64,000 bases of DNA, taken from positions 6,337,704-6,401,703 of the forward strand of contig NC_088304.1 in assembly GCF_032854445.1 (NCBI RefSeq). Direction: 5' to 3'. Of this stretch, positions 1-10,516 are shown in pieces (the first letter of the stretch is position 1; each line of letters begins with the position of its first letter). The notes under the pieces are model-generated. The model was not told the origin of the DNA. It saw only the letters and a program-made list of their open reading frames with translations, and ran no database searches. The DNA comes from Liolophura sinensis. Taxonomy: Eukaryota > Mollusca > Polyplacophora > Chitonida > Chitonidae. Made by a program: the position numbers and the translations under genes.

Positions 1-1185
1 TTACATTGAAGGTCATATCAAACGTTAGATGTCTGTATCACCTTCATTGGAGACATTGAAAACAGCCTCCCAGTAGTAAAATTATTCAAATTATTTTAAC
101 GATGTCAGTTTAATAGACAAAAACTGGAATTTCTGATGTCACTACGCACCCATCCATTACAACCCGATTCGACGTGACGTCAGTTTATCGTGTCATGTAA
201 TATCAGAGACGTATTGGGTATCGAGTAATATAGTATATTACTTAACAATGCCCACTCAAATATTAGGAAATTACATCTATAAACCGGAGGTAAGTAAGTA
301 AGTAAACAGAGAACTGGTGTTACTTCCCTGGAAAAATGCAGGCTCGTACATTTATCAGTGTATTACACGCACAGTTTAGGAGATATGCCTATCCCTTTGC
401 ATAAACTGATTTCCGGATTTATGAAGATTTCTTCACAATTAAACAGGGAAGTTTACGTTTACTGGAAACGCCTTCATCAGCTACGATTATTTGTGTCAGT
501 GATGGTTTTATCATGATATTGTTTTCATAGAAACTTTCAAACACATTTGTCGTGAAGTAAAAAGATGAACAAAAAGCTGGTTTATTTGTGAATTTTCTCG
601 TCTAATTCCACTGCCCTGATACGTTCAGCCTGATAGTTGTGAAAGAGCACATGTTTCACGGCAGTAAATGAGTCCTAGGTGAACAAACTAACATCCTTTT
701 GTGTAAAAAGTAAGTATAACTTGAAAATAAATACACGACAGGCCTGTATCTTAACGCGATAAAAAGTGAACAATATCTCTTTGTCTAAGTGAATATTTGA
801 AACAAATTTTTTTGAAATTTCAATAAAGTTGTTTGACTCTGTACCGTACATTCTTCCTGTTATGCTGGAATCATTGTTACTAAACATTGAGTGAAATTGA
901 ATCAGAAAAAATAATTTATTTATTAGATTATTGCTAAACGCCATAGTGAGGAATTTTTTACTTAACGATAACGAGCAAGAGTAATATCAAATTCCCAAAA
1001 TAACCTTTCACACAAACGACAAAAGAACTAAAAAAGTATGTGAAGTACGAAATTAGAGAAAGAGAAACAATCAACAGATTTCAAAAGATGGTGAAAAGAC
1101 GCTAGGTACGTTCAAGGCCAGTGCGTGAAATCAGTAGTCAAATCGTGTACCATGTTATTGAATGTGTTGTCTATGAAAAAATATG
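1..1185. other. AT-rich intergenic DNA, nothing recognised
   Basis: No coding region, RNA gene or clear repeat is seen. The longest open frame (675-944, - strand) has no domain-like pattern and low-complexity composition, and I take it as chance. A TGACGTCA palindrome lies at 175-182. Confidence 0.6.
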
Positions 1186-2050
1186 TAAAGCACCTGACAA
1201 ACCTTCTGACATAATGATGACAGCGGTATGCAACTGTGGGAATTTATCACACCTTGTCCTGCAGGTACCTGACAATCCTCCTGACATAATGATGACACCG
1301 GTATGCAATTGTGGGAATCGATAACACCTTGTTCTGCAGGTACCTGACAAACTTCCTGACATAATGATGACACCGGTATGCAACTGTGGTAATCCATCAC
1401 ACCTTGTCCTGCATGTACCTGACAAACCTCCTGACATAATGATGACACAGGTATGCAACTGTGGTAATCCATCACACCTTGTTGTGCAGGTACCTGACAA
1501 ACCTCAAAACATAATGATGACAGCGGTATGCAACTGTGGGAATCGATCACACCTTGTTGTGCAGGTACCTGACAAACCTCCTGACATAATGATGACACCG
1601 GTATGCAATTGTGGGAATCGATCACACCTTGTCCTGCAGGTACCTGACAAACCTCCTGACATAATGATGACAGCGGTATGCAACTGTGGGAATCGATCAC
1701 ACCTTGTCCTGCAGGTACCTGACAATCCTCCAAACATAATAATGACACCGGTATGCAATTGTGGGAATCGATCACACCTTGTCCTGCAGGTACCTGACAA
1801 TCCTCAAAACATAATAATGACAGCGGTATGCAATTGTGGGAATCGATCACACCTTGTCCTGCAGGTACCTGACAAACCTCAAAACATAATAATGACACCG
1901 GTATGCAATTGTGGGAATCGATCACACCTTGTCCTGCAGGTACCTGACAATCCTCCAAACATAATAATGACACTGGTATGCAACTGTGGTAATCCATCAC
2001 ACCTTTTCCGGCAGGTACCTGACAAACCTCCTGAAATAATGATGACACCG
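1186..2050. repeat. 75-bp minisatellite, about 11.5 copies
   Basis: Units start at 1186, 1261, 1336, 1411 and so on every 75 bases; each carries GGTACCTGACAA and most carry CTGCAGG. Because 75 is a multiple of 3, several frames stay open on both strands (1155-2063 on -, 1364-2059 on +). They yield 25-residue repeats with Cys residues that look protein-like but are most simply explained by the period. Two unit subtypes alternate: CTGACATAATGATG and AAAACATAATAATG. There is no start context, intron or flanking coding sequence to support a gene. Confidence 0.9.
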
Positions 2051-2319
2051 AAACAATGACCATTACGACAACAACATCAAAGCTCGAACGTAAACATAGC
2101 CTTACATCCAGTCAAACACAGCATGTTTAGTTCACGGTGTCAGTATGTCCATTGATCACTTTGGAACATAATTCTAGAATATGACTGCAAAGTCATTTGC
2201 CCCTAATAAACATTTCTGAGCTTTTTACACATAAAAGCCAACATATCACAACACGGAATACGCCTTGATATTGACTTTATGTTCACTGACGAAAAACCTT
2301 TATAAGTTTTTGTTGAATT

Positions 2320-2945
2320 TTTATTGTCCGTCTGTCCATCCATTCGTATACTTGTCCGGGCTACAACTCCAACAATTTTCAACATAGAGTTTTAAGTTTT
2401 GGTGGATACATACATACACAGATGGCGATGTTTCGCGACTCATAATTGTTCATTCCCGCGGTTGCCATGGTTACCAGGTCGCCAGTTTCCCTATGTATGC
2501 TACATAGATAGATATGATTTCGTGTCCGGGATATAATTCCAATTGTTTTCTCTGTAGAGTTTTAATTTTTGGCGGATGAATACATAAACAGATGATAATG
2601 TGCCGCGACTCACATTTCTCCACTTGCGCGGTTGTCATTGCTACCAGATTGCCATTTTCCCTATGTATACTATATTAATTGATACGATTTCGTGTCCGGG
2701 CTTCAACTCCAACTGTTTTCCACGCAGAGTTTTAATTTTTGGTGGATACATAGATACAGAGAGTGCGATGTGTCACGACTTACGTTTGTTCATTTTCGCG
2801 GTTGTCATGTTAACCGGGTAGCTGTTTTCCTTATATATAATATATAAACAGAAATGATTTCATGTCCGGGCTACAACTCCAAGTTTTCAATTGTAGTGGA
2901 CTCGTGTTTCCACTTGAGCGGTTGTCATGGTAACCACATATCTAT
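2320..2945. repeat. 170-bp tandem repeat, about 3.5 copies
   Basis: TGTCCGGG recurs at 2353, 2523, 2693 and 2863, exactly 170 bp apart, each followed by a C(T/A)ACAACTCCAA-like segment and later by GCGGTTGTCATGG. The last unit is shortened by an internal deletion. Divergence between units is about 20 percent by eye, so the array is not recent. Short open frames inside it are not considered coding. Confidence 0.85.
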
Positions 2946-3221
2946 CATCAACACCCATGAAGATTCCACTCTGGGGTTATACTCACCACAATCCTGCTGG
3001 TATTCTTTTATACATTTCAAACAAATGCATTTGTTGGGACGTATGTTGTGTTCACCTGAACTCTTGTTACATTAAATGTCAGTTTAAAGATACGATAACA
3101 GAATATTTTATTGGAATTGAATGCTGTGCTCTGTAGTTTATTTACTTGGCGGCATCTATGCGGGCTATTGGATGAAAGAAAAACCTGCAGAAAATCATCT
3201 CCTTTTGCAAGTAATGACAAT
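2946..3221. other. Intergenic, nothing recognised
   Basis: Short open frames on both strands (for example 3017-3220 on -) overlap each other and show no recognisable domain. Confidence 0.5.
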
Positions 3222-3325
3222 TAATTTGTTTACTTATTTCTCCCCCCACCCCCATTCAAGAATTTTTCACTTATGCGATGGTGGTGAGATTTATGGGTGG
3301 AGAAAACTGGAGCGTCCGGAAAAAA
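3222..3325 (-). repeat. Degenerate AATA-tailed SINE fragment
   Basis: Read on the - strand it keeps the order seen in better copies: a CTGG..TTTTCTCCACCCATAA stretch, a decayed CACCATCGCATAAGTGAAA and the CTTGAAT end. It is heavily diverged and its 5' part is lost. Confidence 0.5.
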
Positions 3326-3354
3326 CCAGCTTATACCAGTTACTGATGAACTCT

Positions 3355-3486
3355 CCCACAGATTTACACACATCGTATCGGTAACAGACACGTGAACTTC
3401 AGCGAACACATCTCAAGCGTGAGGGAATCAACAAATTTCCCTAATATAAGAAGTCTCTAATATAAGAAATGACGCACAACACAGGG
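3355..3486. repeat. Dispersed repeat, copy 1
   Basis: It shares CACATCGTATCGGTAACAGA, GTGAGGGAATCAACAAATTT and the ending ACACAGGGAGCACAG with 6824-7011. This copy is shorter and carries a small internal duplication of CTCTAATATAAGAA. It runs straight into a foldback-type end at 3487. Confidence 0.75.
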
Positions 3487-3720
3487 AGCACAGCCAGAGC
3501 AGTGACGGCAGTGTGACAGCTGGCAGTTACGTCAGTTAGCTCTTGCAACGGTGCAAATATATGCCTAAAAGCTATATACAGCCCCTAGCACCATGACTTA
3601 AGCATAATTAAGCAAATACACTGTCTTTATAAAAGTTATAAATTGTTAGTGGTCACAAGTCTAGAATTACTCAGAATACTATGTTATCATCGCATTAATC
3701 ATATAAGCACATGTAAAACC
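3487..3720. mobile_element. Foldback/MITE-like element, left half
   Basis: It begins with CCAGAGCAGTGACGGCAGTG, the same terminal sequence as the left arm at 3782-3840. It continues with CACCATGACTTAAGC (shared with 22185-22200) and CTAGAATTACTCAGAA (shared with 30440-30455). No right arm directly follows, so this is a half element, or a larger element into which 3782-4015 is nested. It encodes no protein. Confidence 0.6.
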
Positions 3721-3781
3721 ATGCTTAATCGATCAACAGAATCCAGAACAGAAGCTGGAACAAAATATCAGAAGACGTAAA

Positions 3782-4015
3782 ACACAGAGATTGAGCCCAG
3801 AGCAGTGACCACTGTGTCACACTTGGAAATGGTCACAGGTGCTAAGGGTGAAATCCATTAAAAGTGTAATTTGCTACCATTTATGCACTTACATGAACAG
3901 TTAGAATCAAAATAAACTGAGATAAAATGGAGAAGAGGCTGTATTTCACCTGTTACGTGTGACCATTTGCCAACTATCACACTGTCGTCGTTTCTCTGGT
4001 TTTTCTCTCTGTGCT
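3782..4015. mobile_element. Foldback/MITE-like element with ~60-bp imperfect terminal inverted repeats
   Basis: The left arm is 3782-3840 and the right arm 3948-4015. The reverse complement of the right arm reads AGCACAGAGAGAAAAACC... then GACAGTGTGATAGTTGGCAA and ATGGTCACACGTAACAGGT, which aligns with the left arm along its whole length with scattered mismatches and small indels. The central 107 bp is unique. No transposase is present, so it is non-autonomous if it is mobile DNA. Single arms of the same family recur at 7850-7945, 22040-22200, 29940-29960 and 58590-58690. No target-site duplication was identified. Confidence 0.7.
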
Positions 4016-4164
4016 CTACTTCTTAATTGTACTACTTACAAAAACATGATCGGATATAAATCATATAGCATAAACGACTTATTTAATGCCCTGTAATGAT
4101 AATTTTTTTTGGCTTTTATTGAAAGTCCTGTCACATCAGACGTTAATCTATCTAGTCAAGGCCA
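4016..4164. other. AT-rich spacer
   Basis: Nothing recognised between the foldback element and the 160-bp duplication. Confidence 0.5.
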
Positions 4165-4495
4165 TTTTAATTATTTTAAATGACCTTTTAATTTTAATTT
4201 CCACGCAGGATCCAATATACATAACCCGTACATTTTGTTGACATCCAACATTCTTCACAAACCGCACTTGTCGTACTGCTTGTTGGCATACAGTCTCGTT
4301 GAACCTGCTATAATGTGTAGAAAATTTAATTATTTTAAATGACATTTTGATTTTAATTTCCACACATGCTCCAATAAACATAACCCGTACATTTCGCCTG
4401 GCAGATGACGAACCAAGCCAACATCCGTCACAAACCGCACTTGTCGCACTGCATGTCGGCCTATACCCTCGTCGAACCTGCTAACGTGTGAGAAT
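4165..4495. repeat. 160-bp tandem duplication, 2 copies
   Basis: TTTAATTATTTTAAATGAC starts both units, about 160 bp apart. Both contain CATAACCCGTACATTT and CACAAACCGCACTTGTCG. The second copy has a short insertion after GTACATTT. Two overlapping - strand open frames reflect the duplication and are not called. Confidence 0.8.
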
Positions 4496-5475
4496 GAATG
4501 AAAACCGCGAGAAGTCACTTGTTTGTTTCCCTTCATTAAATTATCCACGAACTCTGGCTTATGCATGTTAAGCTTAGTTTCTCTTGGCTGTTAATTCATG
4601 CTATAACACTTACTGTTTCCGTTTGTGAAATCTACCAACCAACCACCGTGTAATTAGTGCCATGCTGAACACATCCTACTAAATACCTCTGTGTATGGAG
4701 GCGATTATGTAGGGGGTACACTACGCTGTGTATCCATATGTAAATTGCATCCTCAACCACACCACGAGCTGTACCCGATAACCACTTCCTCTAGCATCTT
4801 CCTCGGTAAATGTTTAATCCTTCTCCTTGACGCTTTCGCTCAAAAAATGAATTGAAAACTTTAAAACATCTGCGTTTGAGACAGGTGCATATATGACTTT
4901 GCATTCTCACGCGGCAAACGACGTAATAGAGAGGTCAACACAACTGCCAACGAGATACGAGTACGACTTGTGCACTTCAGCCAGGCGAGCTCGTATCGTT
5001 ACGACGGAAAACTCTTAAGTTTCTCGAATTACAGGAGTCGGGTCCTCCAAATAAATTAGACGAATGTTGTATTTTCATGAAGTCACTGGTGATACACATT
5101 GAGAATGACGCAGAACAAAACGCTGTTTACATGTTTGCAGCATGGACTGGGCATAAAAGCTGCGGCATGTACGCTATATATGGTTATCGCTCAGTGTCAT
5201 ATGCATAAAATACATGCAGTTGAAAATTTAGATTTTCTCGGCTTAACTTCTACATTTTGCAAGTAAAATTTGATACTTACTACACACTTATGCTTCGTGA
5301 GTAGGTCATTTTTAATTTTATTTCACGCCCAAAGAGATAAACCTCGAATATTTACTGGGAAATATATTACGAATAAGTATCGTTCAGTTCGTAAAAAACG
5401 AATAGACGATGCGATGTAAATTTTCCAAGGGTGACGTCATACACAGATAATGACATTACTCTTTACTCGTAGGTC
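4496..5475. other. Intergenic DNA, nothing recognised
   Basis: No coding signal or repeat is visible over about 1 kb. A TGACGTCA palindrome is at 5432-5439. Confidence 0.55.
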
Positions 5476-6114
5476 GTTCACGAGTATCTTAACCTCTCTA
5501 AATATCCCAGTTGTCGACTTACCCAGTTCACGAGTGTCTTAACCTCTCTAAATATCCCAGTTGTCGACTTACCCAGTTCACGAGTGTCTTAACCTCTCTA
5601 ATATCCCAGTTGTCTACTTACCCAGTTCACGAGTGTCTTAACCTCTCTAATATCCCAGTTGTCGACTTACCCAGTTCACGAGTGTCTTAACCTCTCTAAT
5701 ATCCCAGTTGTCGACTTACCCAGTTCACGAGTGTCTTAACCTCTCTAATATCCCAGTTGTCGACTTACCCAGTTCACGAGTGTCTTAACCTCTCTAATAT
5801 CCCAGTTGTCGACTTACCCAGTTCACGAGTATCTTAACCTCTCTAATATCCCAGTTGTAGACTTACCCAGTTCACGAGTGTCTTAACCTCTCTAATATCC
5901 CAGTTGTCGACTTACCCAGTTCACGAGTGTCTTAACCTCTCTAATATCCCAGTTGTCGACTTACCCAGTTCACGAGTGTCTTAACCTCTCTAATATCCCA
6001 GTTGTCGACTTACCCAGTTCACGAGTGTCTTAACCTCTCTAATATCCCAGTTGTCGACTTACCCAGTTCACGAGTGTCTTAACCTCTCTAATATCCCAGT
6101 TGTCGACTTACCCA
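5476..6114. repeat. 49-bp minisatellite, about 13 near-identical copies
   Basis: The unit begins GTTCACGAGTGTCTTAACCT and ends GTCGACTTACCCA. The first two units are 50 bp (an extra A) and the rest 49 bp. Only a handful of substitutions separate the copies (for example GTCTACTT in the third and GTAGACTT further on), so the array expanded or was homogenised recently. It is not a CRISPR because there are no unique spacers. Confidence 0.95.
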
Positions 6115-6823
6115 AACTGGCTATCTCCCCAATATGACTGAAGTCCTCTCAAAGTGGCGTACAGCCGTGATCTTTCATCTAAAAAGGCCATCCCCCATAC
6201 GCCAATGTAGCGTAAAACCATAACCTTTCATTCAATCAGACATATTTCTTTCCGATAAGGCTGATATACTGCTGAAGTGGCCTATTGCCATAATTACTTA
6301 GTTAAACGGAGAGTCTCTTCCCGATATGGCTGAAGTACTTGCGAAGTGACATATTGCAATAATTGCTCATTAAACAGACTGTCTCCCCGATATGGCTAAT
6401 GTACTGTACAAGCGGAGTAATATAATTAAAGACGTATAGCAGGCATGTTTATTACATCAAACTGACTGTCTCAAAGACATGGTTCTGTACTGCTGAAGTG
6501 GAGTATATACAATTAAAGATATATTCAAACTGTCTCCCAGATATAGTTCTGTACTGCTGAAGTGGAGTATATACAATTAAAGACATATTTAAAAAGACTG
6601 TCTGCCAGTCATGGTTTTGTACTGCCAAAGTGAAGTAAATACAATTAAAGACATACAGCAGTCAGGCATACTCATTCATTCGAGATGTCTCCTTGATATG
6701 GCTATAATATATAATTTACGCCAAAGTGGCGTAAATAGAATTAAAGACGTACAGCAGGCAGTCATTCATTCAAACTGACTGTCACCAGGATGGATGGATG
6801 ATGGGTTGTAGATAACTGAAGTG
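6115..6823. repeat. Diverged ~70-bp tandem repeat
   Basis: Units repeat GTCTCC..GATATGGCT, TGTACTGCTGAAGTGG and AATTAAAGACATA, with about eight diverged copies. The array resumes at 7012 after the dispersed repeat copy at 6824-7011. Confidence 0.75.
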
Positions 6824-7011
6824 TACAGATTTATACACATCGTATCGGTAACAGACACGTGGTCTTCAGCGAACACTGGGCCGCGCAAACCGCCACACGT
6901 GTGTTGTCGACCACACAGGCACCTCACGCGTGAGGGAATCAACAAATTTCCCAAACTCTCTAATATAAGAAATGATGTAACAATGATGAACAACACAGGG
7001 AGCACAGCGAG
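6824..7011. repeat. Dispersed repeat, copy 2, interrupting a tandem array
   Basis: It shares both ends with the copy at 3355-3486 but has about 55 extra bases in the middle (GCCGCGCAAACCGCCACACG region). Array units lie on both sides (before 6790 and from 7012), so it probably inserted into the array. No clear target-site duplication was found. Confidence 0.7.
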
Positions 7012-7195
7012 TGGCATATTGCCATGATTGCTCATTAAACAGACTGTTTCCCCGATATGGTTCTGTACTGCTGAAGTGCAGTATATACAATTAAAGACAC
7101 ATTTAAGAAGGCTGTCTCCCAGTCATGGTTCTGTACTGCCAAAGTGAAGTAAATAAAATTAAAGACATACAGCAGTCAGGCATACTCGGATGATA
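7012..7195. repeat. Diverged ~70-bp tandem repeat, right part
   Basis: GAGTGGCATATTGCCATGAT and GACTGTTTCCCCGATATGG continue the array of 6115-6823, with two to three units ending at CAGTCAGGCATACTC. Confidence 0.75.
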
Positions 7196-7499
7196 GGTGT
7201 CCAACAGGACGTCCTGTGCCCTCTACGTGTCATTCCCGCCATCGTCTATTTTACACAGTTACAGGCTCAGTTTCTGGAAATTTCCAGTATTTTATGTTGT
7301 AATACTTCGCAATCGTTGCTGGCAGACCTTCCCATGTACGGCCCCCATAAGTGTGACAACTGTGGAAAAAAAAACAAGAACGTATGTATAAAAACAAACT
7401 ACTGCTCGCATTAATTCAAATGAATAAATCTAAGGCAAAGCTGGTATTCTGTAATCGCTTGATTTAATAACATATTTAATATAAAGAGCACTATATTAG
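7196..7499. other. Intergenic, nothing recognised
   Basis: Two overlapping + frames of about 70 codons are present with no recognisable domain. Confidence 0.5.
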
Positions 7500-7849
7500 A
7501 CAGACCTATAACTTGATCAGTGTAATCGTGAAGTCAAGCTTGCCCTGGACACACCTATGAAGCTGTATGGTCGAGTCAAGTTCACTCTGAGCACAACTAC
7601 AGTCCTGGATAAGTGAAGTTGTATGGCCAAGCCGAGCGTACTCTGAGCACAACTATAGCTCTGGATGAGTGAAGTTGTATGGTCGAGTCAAGCTTACTCT
7701 TGGCACAACTATAGCTCTGGATAAGTGAAGTTGTATGGTCGAGTCAAGCTTACTCTAAGCACAACTATAGCTCTGGATCAGTGAAGTTGTATGGTCGAGT
7801 CAAGCTTACTCTAGGCACAACTATAGCTCTGGATCAGTGAAGTTGTATG
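7500..7849. repeat. 56-bp minisatellite, about 6 copies
   Basis: GTATGG recurs at 7565, 7621, 7677, 7733 and 7789, each followed by TCGAGTCAAG..TACTCT and CACAACTATAGCTCTGGAT. The last unit stops abruptly at a right-arm foldback sequence (7850), so the array appears to lie inside or next to that element. Confidence 0.9.
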
Positions 7850-7945
7850 TTACAGATTTCATTGATTGCCTGCGACAACTTGCCAAATATTACATTGTCG
7901 TCATTGCTCTAGTTTTACTCTCCATACTGTAGTCTTTTTAAATTA
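7850..7945. mobile_element. Foldback/MITE-like element, right arm
   Basis: ACAGATTTCATTGATTGCC, then CATTGTCGTCATTGCTCTAG and ACTCTCCATACTGTAGTC, match the right arm at 3948-4015 and the copy at 58590-58690. The matching left arm is not visible, so the 56-bp array may have replaced or expanded the interior. Confidence 0.6.
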
Positions 7946-8339
7946 CAGATATATCATGTTTCGGCTGTAGATGTGTATTGATATTTATGGTTCAAGGCGA
8001 GGTCAAATGTCTACCACTGAAGCTTGTTCCAGCTCTCTTTTTCTCTCAGTCTAGTAGGGTATAGTATAGACGACGACTGTATGACAAGGCTGAATGTGCT
8101 CTTGAAACTTCGACAAGGAACACAACCACAGGAATTCTTTGTTGTTGCCTTTTTTGGCTTATACCGGAGATAATTTGTTGTATATATAAACTAAGTTATA
8201 TAAGCTAAGGCATGAACCAGCAGGTCAAAGTGACTTTATATTTATTTTCGACAAATACACACAGAGTACATAAGGAAGCCCATTTAGTGAGAAAGTCACG
8301 GTATTAGGAAGCTTTCGAATCTCGCCGCTAAAGGAGATC
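7946..8339. other. Intergenic, nothing recognised
   Basis: AT-rich with no repeat or coding signal that I can name. Confidence 0.5.
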
Positions 8340-8590
8340 GAGCACGAAAATTTAAAAATGTTTTATACTTTTCTAAAAGTGCATTGCATGAGAAGAAAAG
8401 GGCATTTGAGTACAGATATTTGTGGGGTTACTCTAGGTACAAAACGGGTGACATCTGAGTGCATTGGTTTGTTGGCAACCCTAATGATATGGACAACCAT
8501 CTGCTTTAAATCTTTGATTGGTCCAGATTTCTGCAGAATCACCAATATTGGCGTGTCAAAAGAGGAAGTGCCAGCTTTCTTTTTTTTCGT
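8340..8590 (-). pseudogene. Possible decayed THUMP-domain (THUMPD1-like) fragment
   Basis: The - strand frame contains VVHII, then TRFVPRVTP, and in a shifted frame CNALLEKYKTFL. In THUMPD1-type tRNA acetylation cofactors the order LVHHI, TR(x)3R(x)2P, then CKA(x)LE..KY..TFL is conserved. The order and spacing fit if a frameshift and a short insertion are accepted. The match rests on short anchors recalled from the family, so it is weak. An alternative is chance similarity. The overlapping + strand ORF at 8358-8834 is incompatible with this reading. Confidence 0.25.
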
Positions 8591-8834
8591 GACACATGCA
8601 TCACATGTAGATGTTAGACAATATGGCTTGGATAACATCCCTTTGGGCTCTCGTGTGTTACTAAAGAGCACTCCTATGTATCAACTTTCGTTTCAAATGT
8701 GTGGCATGTCCTGTTGCTATGTTTATTTTTTATTCCGTTTTATATATCATTTTGAAGAATGGGGAACAGTGATGCTTGCAACTGAAAAAAGGTACACGTG
8801 TGTTAAAAAGCGGGTCTCATGGAATAAAATATAA
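8358..8834 (+). CDS. Unassigned 158-codon open frame
   Basis: This is one of the longest non-repetitive open frames in the window, starting with ATG. The product is rich in Phe, Cys and hydrophobic residues, including a poly-Phe run encoded by a T-tract and a hydrophobic segment near residues 118-132. No domain is recognised. It has no visible promoter, splice sites or poly(A) context that would single it out, and it lies over a possible decayed gene on the opposite strand. It is most likely not a real gene. Confidence 0.12.
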   Translation: MFYTFLKVHCMRRKGHLSTDICGVTLGTKRVTSECIGLLATLMIWTTICFKSLIGPDFCRITNIGVSKEEVPAFFFFVTHASHVDVRQYGLDNIPLGSRVLLKSTPMYQLSFQMCGMSCCYVYFLFRFIYHFEEWGTVMLATEKRYTCVKKRVSWNKI

Positions 8835-9789
8835 AAGTGAAACTATAACAGGAAAGGGCTAGGGCTAAAGGATGTGGCTTTTAGAAGCGTACTCTCCTGA
8901 TCAGGCCTCTGACCAAATCCGTGTGATGAAGTCTGGTAAATCAGAGCAATCGGAAGCGCTATAAAGGATGCTCCAAATAATCATTTTTTAACTTCACAAG
9001 TCGCAACCTTTTAAATAAAACCCCAAAAAAGCCCCAGGGGTAACCTAGTTCAGATACATCTACAACCGTACTCTGTTATCCGTGGAGTGAATAACAAGGA
9101 GTATGATTCGAAAACATTCCTCTTCCCTGTATGTGAATTTAATTTGTAAAATAGTGAATGAGATATGTTAATTTACGATCCCAAAAATGACACAAATTAC
9201 AGCATTGACGGTAAAAACAAACAGGTTTGTATGACAGCATTCAGCCCGTAAGCGGCTACAATGGCAGTAGAGTTATTGCTGGTGCCTGAGAGGATTAGAC
9301 TTCAATACCCGAGCCACGTAGATATAGGCTTCCCCAAAGAGTATTTAACCATTGTTGAAGTTTCACAATCTGCTTTAGCTGAAAGTAGAATAAAAAAAAT
9401 TTTAATACGCTGCCGTTATCAGCCACAGTACACAAAGACAAAATAAGAATGTCACTCATAATAAAACAATCATAAGCTCATATAGGGATGGCACAATGCA
9501 GATCACAAGTGGACGTTCATCTCAGCATTTGGTGTCACCACCATGCACGTGCTACCTATGTATGCGCTTCTTTGGTAAATTTGGTAAACTCTTTAGGACG
9601 AAAAAAAAATTAAGAACGGTTAAGCTGATTCTCCGCGTGACAGAATAATGCCAGTGAGGGCTGTCATTTTGGTTTGATAGTTTATTCAAGCAATAATATC
9701 CATAAACATTTAGCAGCATGTGTTGATACGAAGAAAAATCGATCAAAATAACTTTTTTTAATACTTAGGTATCATCCTTAATACATGAA
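8835..9789. other. Intergenic DNA, nothing recognised
   Basis: Short open frames (9261-9446 on +, 9552-9746 on -) have no recognisable product, and no repeat is evident. Confidence 0.5.
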
Positions 9790-10128
9790 TGGTAAACAAT
9801 CCATGTGTCAAGGCACCAATCAGCATGACATGGCAACAACCTCTATGCTAGGGCAACAATCGACATGCCAGCCCATCCTGCGACATGCCATGACAAAAAC
9901 TGACATGCCACGGCAACATCTGAAATGCATGGGCAACAACGGACATGTCAAAACAACAGCCGACATGGCAGGGCAACATTCGACTTGCAGTGGCAACAAT
10001 CGACATGAAGGGCAACAACCGACAAGTAAGGACAGCATTAGACAACCCAGGGCAACATTCCATCTGTCACGGCAACAATCGACATATCAAGGTTACGATC
10101 GACATAACTGGGTGACAATCGATATGCA
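9790..10128. repeat. Degenerate ~20-23-bp minisatellite
   Basis: CGACATG(C/T)CA followed by GGGCAACAA recurs about 15 times with many substitutions and length changes. Open frames on both strands here are by-products of the repeat. Confidence 0.8.
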
Positions 10129-10290
10129 GTTAGAAATGAAGTAGAACTGGACGCAAATAAGAAATATATCATCAGAGTAAACTGATGGGTGATCGCTCCG
10201 CTCGCCATTAACCACAACACTGATGATTAAATTTGAGGCGTCAAATTGAATATTCTTTACACATCAAAATCCAACAAGCCATAAAGCATT

Positions 10291-10479
10291 CATTCGATTG
10301 ATGTGAGTTCAATTCCAGCTCATGCGGCTTTCTCTCCGGCCGTACGTCAGAAGGTATGCCAGCAACCTGCGGATGGTCGTGGGTTTCCCCCGGGCCGTGC
10401 CCGGTTTCCTCCCACCATAATACTGGCCGCCGCCGTATAAGTAAAATGTTCTTGAGTACGGCGTAAAACACCAATCAAA

Positions 10480-10506
<27 letters not shown>
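10291..10506 (+). mobile_element. AATA-tailed tRNA-derived SINE, 5'-truncated, with 10-bp target-site duplication
   Basis: It retains the B-box region GTGAGTTCAATTCC, the body with CGGCCGTACGT, GGTTTCCTCCCACCATAAT and GAGTACGGCGTAAAACACC, and an (AATA)n tail. ATAAAGCATT flanks it at 10281-10290 and 10507-10516, although part of the right copy overlaps the tail. The box A end is missing, consistent with 5' truncation during target-primed reverse transcription. A GC-rich open frame on the - strand (10241-10533) is a SINE by-product. Confidence 0.85.
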
Positions 10507-10510
<4 letters not shown>

Positions 10511-10516
10511 AGCATT

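Noticed and set aside
5476-6114. Regular ~49-bp repeats that could suggest a CRISPR array
   Set aside because: Units are directly joined with no unique spacers, and the window is eukaryotic.
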